DNA of 64,000 nucleotides from Gordonia iterans (GTDB taxonomy: Bacteria; Actinomycetota; Actinomycetes; Mycobacteriales; Mycobacteriaceae): positions 2,914,001-2,978,000 of the forward strand of contig NZ_CP027433.1 in the NCBI RefSeq assembly GCF_002993285.1, given 5' to 3'. The notes below the pieces were generated by a model. It saw nothing but the letters and a program-made list of their open reading frames with translations. It did not search any database and was not told where the DNA came from. The position numbers and the translations under genes are program-made. Positions 9,543 to 18,281 of the stretch are shown here, piece by piece. Position 1 is the first letter of the stretch. Every line of letters starts with the position of its first letter.

Positions 9543-10518
9543 GTCGCTCCTCCGTGTCGAGTTCGGCCAGGACGGCCTGATTGAAGTCGCTCCACAGCGG
9601 CTTGGCCCACGGCCCGAAGGCCCGGTCGGTGAGCACCACCCCCGCCGCCTTCCGGACCGGATCCACCCAGAGGAACGTGCCGGACTGCCCGAAGTGCCCG
9701 AAGGTCCCCGGGGAGTGCGCATGCGCCGTCCAGTGCGGATTCTTGGCGCCCTTGAGCTCCGGGCCCAGGCCCCAGTCGTTGGGCCGGAACTTCCCGTAAC
9801 CCGGGACGAAGCCGTCGAGGCCGCCGAACGCCACAGTCCGTGCGGCCGTCGCCGTCTGCGGCGAGATCAGCTGCGGCACCAACAGTTCCCCGGCGAAGCG
9901 CACCAGATCGTCGACATTCGACGACGCCGCGTAACCGGCCGATCCGTCCAGCGAGGTCGCGGTCATGCCGAGGGGCTGCACGACGGCCTCGTCCAGGTAG
10001 TCGCGGAACAGAATGCCGGTCGCCTCCTGCACGGTCTCGGCGAGGATCTCGTACCCGGCCGACGAGTAGATCCGGCGGGTGCCCGGCTCGGCCTGCACCT
10101 CGCGCGGCTCGCCGCCCGGCCCGGTCCAGACTCCCCGGCCCGTTCCGCCCCCTGAGCTCGTTCCGCCCCCTGAGCTCGTTCCGCCCCCTGAGCTCGTTCC
10201 GCCCCCTGAGCTCGTTCCGCCCCCTGAGCTCGTTCCGCCCCCTGAGCTTGTCGAAGGGCCAAGACCGGAGGCGTGGGCGAGCAGGTGCGCGACCGTCGAG
10301 CCGGGAGGCCCCGCAGGTGTGTCGAGCTCCACAGCGCCCTCCTCCACCGCGACCAGAACCGCGTGTGCGACAAGCAGTTTGGTTACCGACGCCAACGGGA
10401 ACACCCGAGCGGTGTCCCCGAACGCGACGTTCAGGGATCGCTCGGGTGCTGTCACCGCAGCGGCGACGTCGTCGACCGGCCAGTGCGCGAGTTGCTGCAA
10501 TGCGTCCACGGACCGCAC
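9535..10518 (-). CDS. Serine hydrolase, beta-lactamase/penicillin-binding-like family, with internal repeat expansion
   Basis: A 327-residue protein of the class C beta-lactamase/esterase fold. The SxxK motif is S44-V-T-K47, the tyrosine motif is YSSAGY (YxN is degraded to YSS), and GHFGQSG near the C terminus corresponds to the third motif. Between the helical domain start and YSSAGY there is a tract of six TSSGGG repeats encoded by 18-bp tandem DNA units (10141-10259), which homologues would not be expected to carry. No signal peptide is evident, so it may be a cytoplasmic esterase. It is coupled to the small membrane protein downstream. Confidence 0.8.
   Translation of the reverse strand: MRSVDALQQLAHWPVDDVAAAVTAPERSLNVAFGDTARVFPLASVTKLLVAHAVLVAVEEGAVELDTPAGPPGSTVAHLLAHASGLGPSTSSGGGTSSGGGTSSGGGTSSGGGTSSGGGTSSGGGTGRGVWTGPGGEPREVQAEPGTRRIYSSAGYEILAETVQEATGILFRDYLDEAVVQPLGMTATSLDGSAGYAASSNVDDLVRFAGELLVPQLISPQTATAARTVAFGGLDGFVPGYGKFRPNDWGLGPELKGAKNPHWTAHAHSPGTFGHFGQSGTFLWVDPVRKAAGVVLTDRAFGPWAKPLWSDFNQAVLAELDTEERRA
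10141..10259. repeat. 18-bp tandem repeat inside the serine hydrolase gene
   Basis: Five copies of CTGAGCTCGTTCCGCCCC, preceded by a partial unit and ended by the variant CTGAGCTTGTCGAAGGG, lie in frame within the hydrolase and encode TSSGGG on the minus strand. The final variant looks like the dispersed intergenic repeat ending in CTTGTCGAAGGG seen in related actinomycetes. Copy number is probably variable. Confidence 0.9.
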
Positions 10519-10536
10519 CCTACCCGCGGCGACTCG

Positions 10537-11463
10537 TCACGGCGTCGCGGTCGCGGGCGTGCGCGTGGTGCGCGCCGGGACGGAGGCCTCCGGCGTCGGG
10601 TTCGTCTCCTCCTCGTCGGCGACGTCGGGCGCCACTTCGAGTTCGCCGTCTCGCTCCACCACCTGGTCGTCGTCGAGCGTGGAGTTCACGTCGTCGACAG
10701 TGCCGAGCACGCGGTCGACGTCGGCCGTGGAGTACCCGCACTGGTAGGCCTCGGACACCCACTTCTTGGTCAGACGCGGGATGCCGTCCTGGTGCGCCTC
10801 GGCGACGGTGCCGGACCGGATGTTCTCGGGGTTGGAGCGGCGCAGGTCCGACACCTCGCGGCAGACGTGGAAGGCCGCACCGCCCTTGACCCAGAACACC
10901 TCGTCGGCGCCGGTCAGTTCCTTCACGACGTTGGTCTCGACGCTGTACTGCTCCACCGACGGCGCGTCCTTGTCGTACGAGAACACGCCGACCAGCACGG
11001 CGACCACGATCGCGACCGCGCCGAGGACCCCCTTCTGCTTCCCGTCCATGTTCTTGTCGAGGAAGATGAAGACGATCAGCGGCAGGAACGCGAGGACGGT
11101 CATGATGACGCCGAGCTGGTTTTGAACGAAGAACCTCGTCTTGTCCTTCTCCGACGCCGGGTCGTAACGGTTGGCCTTCTTCCACAGCAGCGACCCGCCG
11201 AGGGTGAGGACCGCGATCGCCACGATCAGGCCGATGACGAGCCAGGTGTTGACGGGCTTGTCCGGCAGCAGCGCCCAGACGATGGTGAAGATCTCCAGGC
11301 CGATCGCGACCAGCCACAGCACCATCGCGACGATCCGCAGCTTCAGCGCGGTGGACTCGGCCTCCGGCGTCGGGACGAACGTACCGCCCTTGGTGGTCTT
11401 CTGCTCAGCGACTTCGGCGCCTCGCTGGGCACGCGACTTCGCCGGCTTCTTGTTCTCCGCCAT
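10537..11463 (-). CDS. Four-helix membrane protein with extracytoplasmic tail, unknown function
   Basis: A 308-residue protein. After a basic Lys/Ala N terminus come four hydrophobic segments (around residues 42-65, 75-93, 120-137 and 146-161). The remaining half is a hydrophilic domain with two cysteines (HVCREVS and YQCGYS) and a Thr/Pro tail. ATG 11463 is preferred over ATG 11466 because GGAGG then has usable spacing. I recognise no named family. It is separated by 18 bp from the serine hydrolase and may share its transcript. Confidence 0.65.
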   Translation of the reverse strand: MAENKKPAKSRAQRGAEVAEQKTTKGGTFVPTPEAESTALKLRIVAMVLWLVAIGLEIFTIVWALLPDKPVNTWLVIGLIVAIAVLTLGGSLLWKKANRYDPASEKDKTRFFVQNQLGVIMTVLAFLPLIVFIFLDKNMDGKQKGVLGAVAIVVAVLVGVFSYDKDAPSVEQYSVETNVVKELTGADEVFWVKGGAAFHVCREVSDLRRSNPENIRSGTVAEAHQDGIPRLTKKWVSEAYQCGYSTADVDRVLGTVDDVNSTLDDDQVVERDGELEVAPDVADEEETNPTPEASVPARTTRTPATATP

Positions 11464-11514
11464 CATTCCTCCAGATCGGCTAGGCAGTCAGCGTAGCGCC
11501 CGGAGGTCCCTCGC

Positions 11515-12645
11515 TCAGCGATCAGCGTCGGTGTAGCGGATCACGCCGCGAATGTTCCGCCCCTCCAGCATGTCCCGGTAGCCGTCGTTGATCTGATCGA
11601 GGGTGTACTGACGGGTGATCATGTCCTCGATGTTCAGCTTGCCCATCTTGTACATCGACAGCAGATTCGGGATGTCGATCTTCGGGTTTCCTCCACCGAA
11701 AATCGAGCCCTGCAGGTTCTTCTGCAACAGCGTCAGCATCGACAGGTTCAGGGTCACCTTATCGTCGGTCATGTTCCCCATGCCGGTCAGCACGCAGGTG
11801 CCGTTCTTGGCGGTGATCGAGAGCCACGTGTCGACGTCGGACCCGAAGACCTCGCCGACGGTCACGATCACCTTCTGGCACATGCCCCAGCCGGTCGCCT
11901 CGCCGATCGCATTCATGGCCTCGCCGACCGACGAGAACGCCTCCGTCGCACCGAACTTGAGGGCCTGCTCGCGCTTCCACTCCACCGGGTCGATGGCGAA
12001 CACGTTGCGGGCACCGGCGATCACCGCGCCCTGCAGCGCCGCGGTACCGACGCCTCCGACACCGACGATCGCGACGTCCTCCCCCGGGCGGACGTCGGCC
12101 GACCGGGTCGACGACCCGTAGCCGGTGGGGATGCCGCAGCCACAGAGCGCGGCCACCTCGAACGGGATGTCGGGATCGATCTTCACGGCGGACGCCTCGT
12201 GCACCACCATGTACGGCGCGAACGTGCCCAAGAGCGTCATCGGGTACACCGGATCGCCGTCGGGCGTGTGGATGCGGAAGGTGTGGTCGGAGACGGCCTC
12301 GCCCTGCAGCAGCATGGCGCCGAAATCGCAGAGGTTCGCCACTCCGGCTTTGCACGACGGGCACTTGCCGCACGACGGGATGAAACTCAGGACCACATGG
12401 TCGCCGACGGCGAAGTCGGTGACGCCCTCACCGATCTCCTCCACCACCCCGGCTCCTTCGTGGCCGCCGAGGATCGGGAAGCCCGCGAGCGGGATCCCAC
12501 CGGTCACCAGATGGTGATCGGAGTGGCACATCCCGGCCGCCTCCATCCGGATCTTGATCTCGTGAGCCTTGGGGTCCCCGATCTCGATCTCTTCGATCTG
12601 CCAGGGAGTGTTCAGTTCGCGGAGGATCGCACCTTTAGTCTTCAC
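11515..12645 (-). CDS. NDMA-dependent zinc alcohol dehydrogenase
   Basis: A 376-residue zinc-dependent medium-chain dehydrogenase oxidising alcohols with tightly bound NAD. Members of the actinobacterial subfamily need an external acceptor such as N,N-dimethyl-4-nitrosoaniline in vitro. Catalytic zinc ligands are Cys40 and His62-Glu63 (GGHEGAG). The structural zinc lobe has Cys92, Cys95, Cys98 and Cys106 (CGKCPSCKAGVANLC). The dinucleotide fold is AIVGVGGVGTAA. The sequence INDGYRDMLEGRNIRGVI at the end fits the family. The physiological substrate and the mycofactocin link are inferred from the family; no mycofactocin genes are in the window. Confidence 0.88.
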   Translation of the reverse strand: MKTKGAILRELNTPWQIEEIEIGDPKAHEIKIRMEAAGMCHSDHHLVTGGIPLAGFPILGGHEGAGVVEEIGEGVTDFAVGDHVVLSFIPSCGKCPSCKAGVANLCDFGAMLLQGEAVSDHTFRIHTPDGDPVYPMTLLGTFAPYMVVHEASAVKIDPDIPFEVAALCGCGIPTGYGSSTRSADVRPGEDVAIVGVGGVGTAALQGAVIAGARNVFAIDPVEWKREQALKFGATEAFSSVGEAMNAIGEATGWGMCQKVIVTVGEVFGSDVDTWLSITAKNGTCVLTGMGNMTDDKVTLNLSMLTLLQKNLQGSIFGGGNPKIDIPNLLSMYKMGKLNIEDMITRQYTLDQINDGYRDMLEGRNIRGVIRYTDADR

Positions 12646-12709
12646 GAATCCTGAGCCTAGCGGCGCGAACCCAAAATTGGAACATGTTTCAGTTTCTCTC
12701 CGAGATTTC

Positions 12710-14305
12710 TCAGTCGGACAGGCCCGCGTCCTTGCTGCCGTAAGCCTCCCGGAGCCGTGGTTTGACCACTTTGCCGCCGGCGTTGCGCGGCAGCACGTCG
12801 ACCACGATCAGGTCTTTCGGGTGCTTGAAGCGCGCGAGATTCTCGTTCAGGTAGGGCTCCAAATCAGTCAGGGTCAGTTCGTCGACGCCCTCCGTCAGGA
12901 CGACGACGGCGACCGGCACCTCGCCCCACTTCTCGTGCGCCCGGCCGATGACGGCCGCCTCGAGGATGCCCGGATGCGAGAAGAGCACGTTCTCCACTTC
13001 GGCGCAGTAGATGTTCTCGCCACCGGAGATGATCATGTCCTTGGCACGGTCGACCACGTACAGGAAGCCCTCGTCGTCCTGCCGGACCAGGTCGCCGGAG
13101 TGGAACCAACCGCCGCGGAAGGCCTCCGCGGTCCCCTCCGGGTTCTCCCAGTATCCGGCCATCAGGTTCGGTCCGCGGTAGACGATCTCGCCGACCTCTC
13201 CGACGGCTACGTCGTCCATCGCCGGATCGACGATGCGCGCCGTCACCGCGGGCACCACCTTGCCGATCGAGCCGATCTTGCGCAGCGCGTCCTTGCCCTC
13301 CATCACGCAGGTCAGCGGAGACATCTCCGTCTGCCCGAAGACGGCGACGTTCATCGCCTCCGGGAAGGTCGCGTTCATCGCGTTCAGTACCGAATCCGAC
13401 GCCGGGGCGGCGCCCCACGAGATCACGGTGAGCCTCAGTTCACGCGGACGAGCCTGCTGTGCCGCGCAGACCGCCTGCCACTGCGCCGGAACCAGGAAGA
13501 TCGACGTCGTGCCCTCGGCTTCGAGCACGTCCAGCAGCGCGTCCGGATCGAAGTCGCCGAGCGGATGGATCACCGAGAGCGCCCCCACGTAGAACAGCGG
13601 CGCCATCGCGCCGATCCCGGCGATGTGGAACAGCGGCGCCACACAGGAGCCGATGTCGTCCGGGCGGGTGTTCAGAGCATGCATCGCGATCACCGCCTGC
13701 GCCTGCATGTTCTGGTGAGTCAACATGGCGCCCTTGGGCTTTCCAGTGGTGCCCGACGTGTACATGATCAGCGCGACGGTCTCCTCGGGGACGTCGATAT
13801 CCGGGAGATCGGCCTCCTCGACCACCAGATCGTCGTACCTGAGATGCGCCTCGTTCGCCGCGTCGCCCACGACGACGATGCCGTCGATCGTCCCCGTGAT
13901 ACCGGCGACGGCGTCGGCGAGCGGGGCCAGCAGGGTCTCGGTGACGATCATCCGCGCACCGGAGTCCTGCGCCAGGAAGCCGATCTCCGGCGGCGCCATC
14001 CGGATGTTCACCGGGACCGGGATCGCCCCGAGCAGATTGGCGGCGAAAATAGTCTCCACGTACTCGGTGCGGTTGAGCATCACCACCAGAATCCGGTCGC
14101 CGAAGCCCACTCCCCGACGGCGAAGAGCGGCCGCAAGACGATGGGTGCGATCGTCGAGCTGAGCCCAGGTGGTCGTCTCGCCCAGGAACCGCAGTGCCGG
14201 CGCGTCCGGCTTGGTCAGGGCGTGGCGACGCACCTGGTTGTTCCAGTGGTTGCGGCGCGAGCGGATCGGTTCGGACTCGAGCGCAAGACCCAGCGGATTG
14301 GTCAC
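12710..14305 (-). CDS. Long-chain acyl-CoA synthetase (FadD-type, ANL superfamily)
   Basis: A 531-residue adenylate-forming ligase that activates a carboxylic acid to its CoA thioester. The ATP loop is YTSGTTGKPKGAM (about residues 180-192), the A5-like region WGAAPASDS, the A7/A8 block HSGDLVRQDDEGFLYVVDR with DMIISGGENIY, and the C-terminal lysine motif PRNAGGKVVK. It lies 21 bp downstream of an enoyl-CoA hydratase on the same strand, so the two probably form a catabolic operon for a fatty or aromatic acid. Substrate cannot be read from the sequence. Confidence 0.9.
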   Translation of the reverse strand: MTNPLGLALESEPIRSRRNHWNNQVRRHALTKPDAPALRFLGETTTWAQLDDRTHRLAAALRRRGVGFGDRILVVMLNRTEYVETIFAANLLGAIPVPVNIRMAPPEIGFLAQDSGARMIVTETLLAPLADAVAGITGTIDGIVVVGDAANEAHLRYDDLVVEEADLPDIDVPEETVALIMYTSGTTGKPKGAMLTHQNMQAQAVIAMHALNTRPDDIGSCVAPLFHIAGIGAMAPLFYVGALSVIHPLGDFDPDALLDVLEAEGTTSIFLVPAQWQAVCAAQQARPRELRLTVISWGAAPASDSVLNAMNATFPEAMNVAVFGQTEMSPLTCVMEGKDALRKIGSIGKVVPAVTARIVDPAMDDVAVGEVGEIVYRGPNLMAGYWENPEGTAEAFRGGWFHSGDLVRQDDEGFLYVVDRAKDMIISGGENIYCAEVENVLFSHPGILEAAVIGRAHEKWGEVPVAVVVLTEGVDELTLTDLEPYLNENLARFKHPKDLIVVDVLPRNAGGKVVKPRLREAYGSKDAGLSD

Positions 14306-14326
14306 GGATTCCTCCTCGGTGGTGGC

Positions 14327-15124
14327 CTAGCGGCCGGCGGCGAAGGCGGCGACGGCCGCCTGGAACTGGGGGGATTGCAGGAGTTCGGTCTGCCCGGCGA
14401 TCTCTCGATCGATGGCGGCCTCGTAGGCGCTGAGTGTCGCGCCGTCGAGCGCAGCCTTGGTCAGGGCGAGAGCTGCCGGCGACGACGCCGCGAGCTTGGC
14501 CGCCACCCTCTCGACCGCCGCAGTCAGCCCGGCTGGATCCTCGATCACCCCGTTGATCAGCCCATGCTCGAATGCCTCAGTGGCGCAGAGCTTCTCACCG
14601 AGAAGCGCCATCGCGTTGGCGCGCGCCCGCCCGAGCGACGCGGCAAAGGTCGCGCTGGCGCCGCCGTCGGGCATCAGGCCGAGCCGAACGAAGGCGAGCA
14701 GAAAGTAGCTGCGGGCGCTGGCATAGATCAGATCTGCCGCGACTGCCAGGGAAGCTCCGATGCCGACGGCGGGTCCGTCGACGGCGGCGATCACCGGCAT
14801 CGGCAGAGACCGGACGGCGCCGACCAGTCGGGAGCCGTTCTCGATGATCGCTCGCGAGGCACCGGCCCCGAAACCGCCAGTGGCGGCGGAGTTCTGCGCC
14901 ATCCCCGCCACGTCGGCCCCGGCGCAGAACGCCCCACCCCGGCCGCTCAGCACCACCACGCGTACGCGGTCGTCCGCGGCCCACGCGTCGCACAGGTCGA
15001 TGATCCGCCCGGAGGAGTCGCCGCCGAGCGCATTGCGCTGTTCGGGTCTGTCGATCTCGAGGCGGGCGATTCCGTCGTCGTCGATCCCACTCCAGATGCC
15101 GTCCACCATCTCGAGCTGCGCCAT
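14327..15124 (-). CDS. Enoyl-CoA hydratase/isomerase family protein
   Basis: A 265-residue crotonase-fold protein. The oxyanion-hole motifs are RNALGG and GAFCAGADVAGM, with the second block AVDGPAVGIGASLAVAADL. The usual catalytic glutamates of true hydratases are not obvious: the loop reads LGLMPDGGASATF, where hydratases often have E at the G/D positions, so an isomerase or other crotonase activity is possible. ATG 15124 has an upstream CGGAGGGA. The frame stays open to 15235 but that leader is not protein-like. It precedes the FadD gene. Confidence 0.85.
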   Translation of the reverse strand: MAQLEMVDGIWSGIDDDGIARLEIDRPEQRNALGGDSSGRIIDLCDAWAADDRVRVVVLSGRGGAFCAGADVAGMAQNSAATGGFGAGASRAIIENGSRLVGAVRSLPMPVIAAVDGPAVGIGASLAVAADLIYASARSYFLLAFVRLGLMPDGGASATFAASLGRARANAMALLGEKLCATEAFEHGLINGVIEDPAGLTAAVERVAAKLAASSPAALALTKAALDGATLSAYEAAIDREIAGQTELLQSPQFQAAVAAFAAGR

Positions 15125-15250
15125 GGGTCCCTCCGAGAAGCCGGTGTGTTGCGGGACACAGTAACACCGCGTGGAGGCGATCTGGCAAACGTTCGTTATC
15201 AGAATCTTCCGCATGCCCCGGCGGCCAGGCGTCACGGGGGTCGCGCTCGC

Positions 15251-16018
15251 TCAGATCGTCAGCAGCTCCGACACCAGCCAGCGGTCGCCGTCACGAGCCA
15301 GGGTGATCTGCACCCTGGTCTGATACTCCAGCCCCTCCTCGCCCGCCGACGGCAGGTCCGGCGAGGTCACAACCTGATCGAGCGCCACCAGCACCACCGC
15401 CTGAGACCTGCTCAGCGACTCCAGACCGGCAGCCCGCGCGGTGCCGACCGACGACGCCTTCGCCTCGTCGTTCCCGCGGCGCGCCTCCTGCGAGGCCTTG
15501 ATATAGCGCTCGGCGAAATCCGGGGTGGAGACCGCCCGAATCTCCCGGTCCAGGGCGGCGTAGTCGTCCGGCTCGTATGTCACGATCAACGCCGCGTACT
15601 TCTTGGCGTCCGCCAGCGCAGACTGCCCCAGATCCGAATCCGGACCCAGCGCGTCGCGCGATGCCGACGCGTACAAATAGCCCAGCACGCCCGTCGCCAC
15701 GGCGAGCACCGCCGCCAGCGTCGCCAGGGCGATCACCAGCGGTCCGGCCTTGCGCTTGCGCCGCTTCTTCGCCGCCACCTTGCCGGGAATCCGGTCTGGG
15801 TCCGGCGCCGAGCCGTCGTCGTGATCGTCGTCGTCCTCGTCGCCGAACTTGGCGACGTCCCGGGCGCGCGCCTCCTCCCGCACCCGGCGGTTCTCCGCCA
15901 GCAGCGCCTCACGCTCCTCGGGAGTCAGCGCCTTCGCGAGCGAAGCGGTACCGACGGCATCGGCGGCGTCGATCTCGGTCGTCTCGTCGGGACCGGCGTC
16001 ACCTGAACTGTTGGACAT
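15251..16018 (-). CDS. Mce-associated-type membrane protein
   Basis: A 255-residue protein with an acidic N terminus, a KKRRKRK cluster, one membrane helix (VIALATLAAVLAVATGVLGY, about residues 95-115) and an extracytoplasmic domain ending in the pattern LARDGDRWLVSELLTI that is common in Mce-associated (Mas) proteins. Mas proteins accompany lipid-importing Mce complexes, but no mce genes occur in this window, so this is probably an orphan member. The start was set at ATG 16018, where the acidic protein-like segment begins. Family assignment is by architecture and C-terminal pattern. Confidence 0.65.
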   Translation of the reverse strand: MSNSSGDAGPDETTEIDAADAVGTASLAKALTPEEREALLAENRRVREEARARDVAKFGDEDDDDHDDGSAPDPDRIPGKVAAKKRRKRKAGPLVIALATLAAVLAVATGVLGYLYASASRDALGPDSDLGQSALADAKKYAALIVTYEPDDYAALDREIRAVSTPDFAERYIKASQEARRGNDEAKASSVGTARAAGLESLSRSQAVVLVALDQVVTSPDLPSAGEEGLEYQTRVQITLARDGDRWLVSELLTI

Positions 16019-16100
16019 GCGCACCAATCTAACGCGACGTCCTTCAGGCGCGGGCCGGTCGCGCTCGTTTGAGACAAATCGATGAATCCTTGCCAATCTC

Positions 16101-16128
16101 TCTCCTATCACATATATGTGATAGGAGA
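16101..16128. promoter_or_regulatory. 28-bp perfect palindrome, probable GntR operator
   Basis: The half-site TCTCCTATCACATA (16101-16114) is followed without spacer by its exact reverse complement (16115-16128). It ends 26 bases before the acyl-CoA dehydrogenase start, the place for an operator. The GntR regulator is the second gene of the same operon, so autoregulation is likely. The core is strikingly AT-rich for this genome. Confidence 0.85.
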
Positions 16129-16154
16129 TACCGACCCAATCGTCAGGAGCAACC

Positions 16155-17294
16155 ATGGTTTCCTTCACCCCCGAACAGACCGCGTTCGCCCGCGCCGTCA
16201 GCGATTTCTGCAAACGCGAGACGGGCACCCGCGCTCAGCGCGACGAATGGACGGACTTCGGAAAGGAGCTGCACTCGGACGCGTTGTACCGCAAGATGGC
16301 CGAGCTCGGCTGGGCGGGCATCAACGTGGCCGAGGAGTACGGCGGCGCGGGCGCCGGCAACGTAGAGATGTGCATCTTCCTCGAGGAGGCCATGCGCGGT
16401 CAGGCGCCGGTCGGGGGCGTCGGACCCACGCTGATCACCGCGGCCGCCTACGAGAAGTTCGCCGGCGAGGACCTCAAGCGCGAGGTGCTCAGCGGTGTCG
16501 TCGCCGGCGACTGCCTGTCGATCTCCATGTCCGAGCCGGAAGCGGGATCGGACGTGGGCGCCCTGACCTGCCGAGCCGAGAAGGTCGACGGCGGCTGGGT
16601 GATCAACGGCCAGAAGACGTGGTGCTCCAACGCCCACTTCGCCGCTTCGATCCTGCTGATCGCCCGCACAGATCGCTCCGGCGCCAAGCATGAGGGCATC
16701 ACGCAGTTCCACATCCCGGCCGGGACTGCGGGTCTGAAGATCAGCCAGATCGACACGCTCGGCGGCCGAGAGGTCAACGACCTGTACTTCACCGACTGCT
16801 TCGTCCCGGACTCGGCCGTGGTCGGGCAGGTGAACAACGGGTGGATGCAGTTGATGGCGGGCCTCAACACCGAGCGCCTCATTCTCGCCGCGATGCAGCT
16901 CGGCCTGGCCGAGCGCTCCTTCGACGACACCCTGACCTTCATCAAGGAGCGCAAGCAGTTCGGCCGCCCGGTCGGCAGCTTCCAGGCGCTGCGGCACCGG
17001 ATGGCCGACCACGCCACCGAGATCGCCGCGACCAAGGAGCTGATCTACTCGCTGGCCAAGGCCTCCGACGAGAACCCCGGCACGATGATGCCGCGCGAGG
17101 CATCCATGGTGAAGCTCAAGGCCACCGAGGTGAGCAAGGCGATGACCATCGACGGCATGCAGATGATGGGCGGCTACGGTTACGCCAAGGAGTTCGACGC
17201 CGAGCGCCTCATGCGCGCGGCGATCATCTCCACCGTCTACGGCGGCACCAACGAGATCCAGCGCGACATCATCGGAAAGACCTATGGCCTTTGA
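16155..17294 (+). CDS. Acyl-CoA dehydrogenase
   Basis: A 379-residue FAD enzyme of the acyl-CoA dehydrogenase family, which introduces an alpha-beta double bond in an acyl-CoA and passes electrons to ETF. Visible signatures are LSISMSEPEAGSDVGALTC with the W-V-I-N-GQKTWCSN FAD segment (about residues 118-155), RKQFGRPVGSFQALRHRMAD, and the C-terminal YGGTNEIQRDIIGK. The ATG follows CAGGAGC. It overlaps a GntR gene by 11 bases and lies just after a 28-bp palindrome, so it is presumably induced by its own substrate. The substrate itself is unknown. Confidence 0.92.
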   Translation: MVSFTPEQTAFARAVSDFCKRETGTRAQRDEWTDFGKELHSDALYRKMAELGWAGINVAEEYGGAGAGNVEMCIFLEEAMRGQAPVGGVGPTLITAAAYEKFAGEDLKREVLSGVVAGDCLSISMSEPEAGSDVGALTCRAEKVDGGWVINGQKTWCSNAHFAASILLIARTDRSGAKHEGITQFHIPAGTAGLKISQIDTLGGREVNDLYFTDCFVPDSAVVGQVNNGWMQLMAGLNTERLILAAMQLGLAERSFDDTLTFIKERKQFGRPVGSFQALRHRMADHATEIAATKELIYSLAKASDENPGTMMPREASMVKLKATEVSKAMTIDGMQMMGGYGYAKEFDAERLMRAAIISTVYGGTNEIQRDIIGKTYGL

Positions 17295-17973
17295 CTCCCC
17301 CGCCTCGGGGCTGCGGCGCCGGCCGCAGCTCTCGGAGGAGGTCGCCGCGATCCTGCGGCACAAGATCATGACGGCCGAGCTCACGCCGGGCGACCCGATC
17401 CGGATGGACGAGACCGCGGTGGAGCTCGGCGTCAGCGTCACGCCGGTGCGCGAGGCGCTGCTGACCCTGCGCGGCGAAGGCATGGTCGACAGCGCCCCGC
17501 ACCGCGGGTACGCGGTCTGCGACCTTTCACGGACCGACGTCGAGGACATCTTCTGGCTGCAGGGCGAGGCCGCCGCACGCATCGCGCGCCGCACCGCCGG
17601 CATGATCGACGACGACCAGCTCGCCGCACTGGAAGCCGCGAACGAGCGCCTGCGCGCGGCCGTGCAGGCCGCAGATCCGGCGGCCATCACCGAGGCCGAG
17701 TACGAGTTCCACCGCACCCACAACCGCATCAGCGGCAGCAGCAAGCTCGCCTGGTTCCTGCAGTCGGCGACCCGCTACACGCCCCACCAGCTGTACGCGG
17801 CGGATCCGGACTGGGCCCAGGTGGCCCTGACGAGCCACGAGCGGCTCATCGACGCCTACCGGAATCACGACGCACGGGCCGCCGCCGCCGCGATCGGGCT
17901 TCAGTTCACCGACGGTGCCGCGCGGCTGATCGCACACCTCCAGACCACTGGGATCTGGCAGAAATGCCACTGA
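17284..17973 (+). CDS. GntR-family regulator with FCD ligand domain
   Basis: A 229-residue repressor. The N-terminal winged helix (residues 18-75) contains MDETAVELGVSVTPVREAL, the typical GntR recognition region. The C-terminal all-helical FCD domain has the metal-ligand pattern EYEFHRTHNR and later SHERLIDAYRNHD. The start overlaps the acyl-CoA dehydrogenase end by 11 bases, so the two are co-translated. The 28-bp palindrome at 16101-16128 is its most probable binding site. The effector is probably an acyl-CoA or the free acid (inference). Confidence 0.9.
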   Translation: MAFDSPASGLRRRPQLSEEVAAILRHKIMTAELTPGDPIRMDETAVELGVSVTPVREALLTLRGEGMVDSAPHRGYAVCDLSRTDVEDIFWLQGEAAARIARRTAGMIDDDQLAALEAANERLRAAVQAADPAAITEAEYEFHRTHNRISGSSKLAWFLQSATRYTPHQLYAADPDWAQVALTSHERLIDAYRNHDARAAAAAIGLQFTDGAARLIAHLQTTGIWQKCH

Positions 17974-18043
17974 CCACCGGTTTTGTCCCTGCCGGGCCGA
18001 TGGGATAAAGTCTGTTCTCGGTCCGGAAAGACCACCGCAGCAT

Positions 18044-18116
18044 TCCCCCATAGCTCAATTGGCAGAGCAGCCGACTGTTAATCGGCAGGTTATTGGTTCG
18101 AGTCCAATTGGGGGAG
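18044..18116 (+). tRNA. tRNA-Asn (GTT)
   Basis: A 73-base cloverleaf: acceptor TCCCCCA pairs with TGGGGGA, the D arm is AGCTCAATTGGCAGAGC, the anticodon stem GCCGA/TCGGC holds loop CTGTTAA with anticodon GTT, and the T arm is ATTGG-TTCGAGT-CCAAT. The discriminator is G and CCA is not encoded. A strong hairpin terminator starts 5 bases later. Confidence 0.97.
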
Positions 18117-18120
18117 CTCC

Positions 18121-18150
18121 AAGAAGCCCGCTGATCACAGCGGGCTTCTT
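18121..18150 (+). terminator. Terminator of tRNA-Asn
   Basis: AAGAAGCCCGCTG (18121-18133), loop ATCA, and the exact reverse complement (18138-18150) form a 13-bp stem ending in a T-rich 3' arm. Confidence 0.9.
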
Positions 18151-18281
18151 GCGTTGCACCTCAGGTACTCGGCGCACTTCGCCGACGCCACCTGCCACTA
18201 TCGCGGTCGAGACGAGGCGGACGACCTACGAGAGATCTTCGAGGTCGATCGGCCCGAACGCCTTCATCGGCGACGCCCCCG

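Noticed and set aside
12569..16006. Very long plus-strand open frame (over 1100 codons) opposite FadD, enoyl-CoA hydratase and Mas genes
   Set aside because: Composition is that of an antisense shadow (His/Arg/Gln-rich) and the three minus-strand genes have clear domains.
18154..18281. Plus-strand frame HLRYSAHFADATCHYRG... after the tRNA-Asn terminator
   Set aside because: Somewhat protein-like, but short, without a usable start, and the frame continues opposite the minus-strand gene; not supportable.
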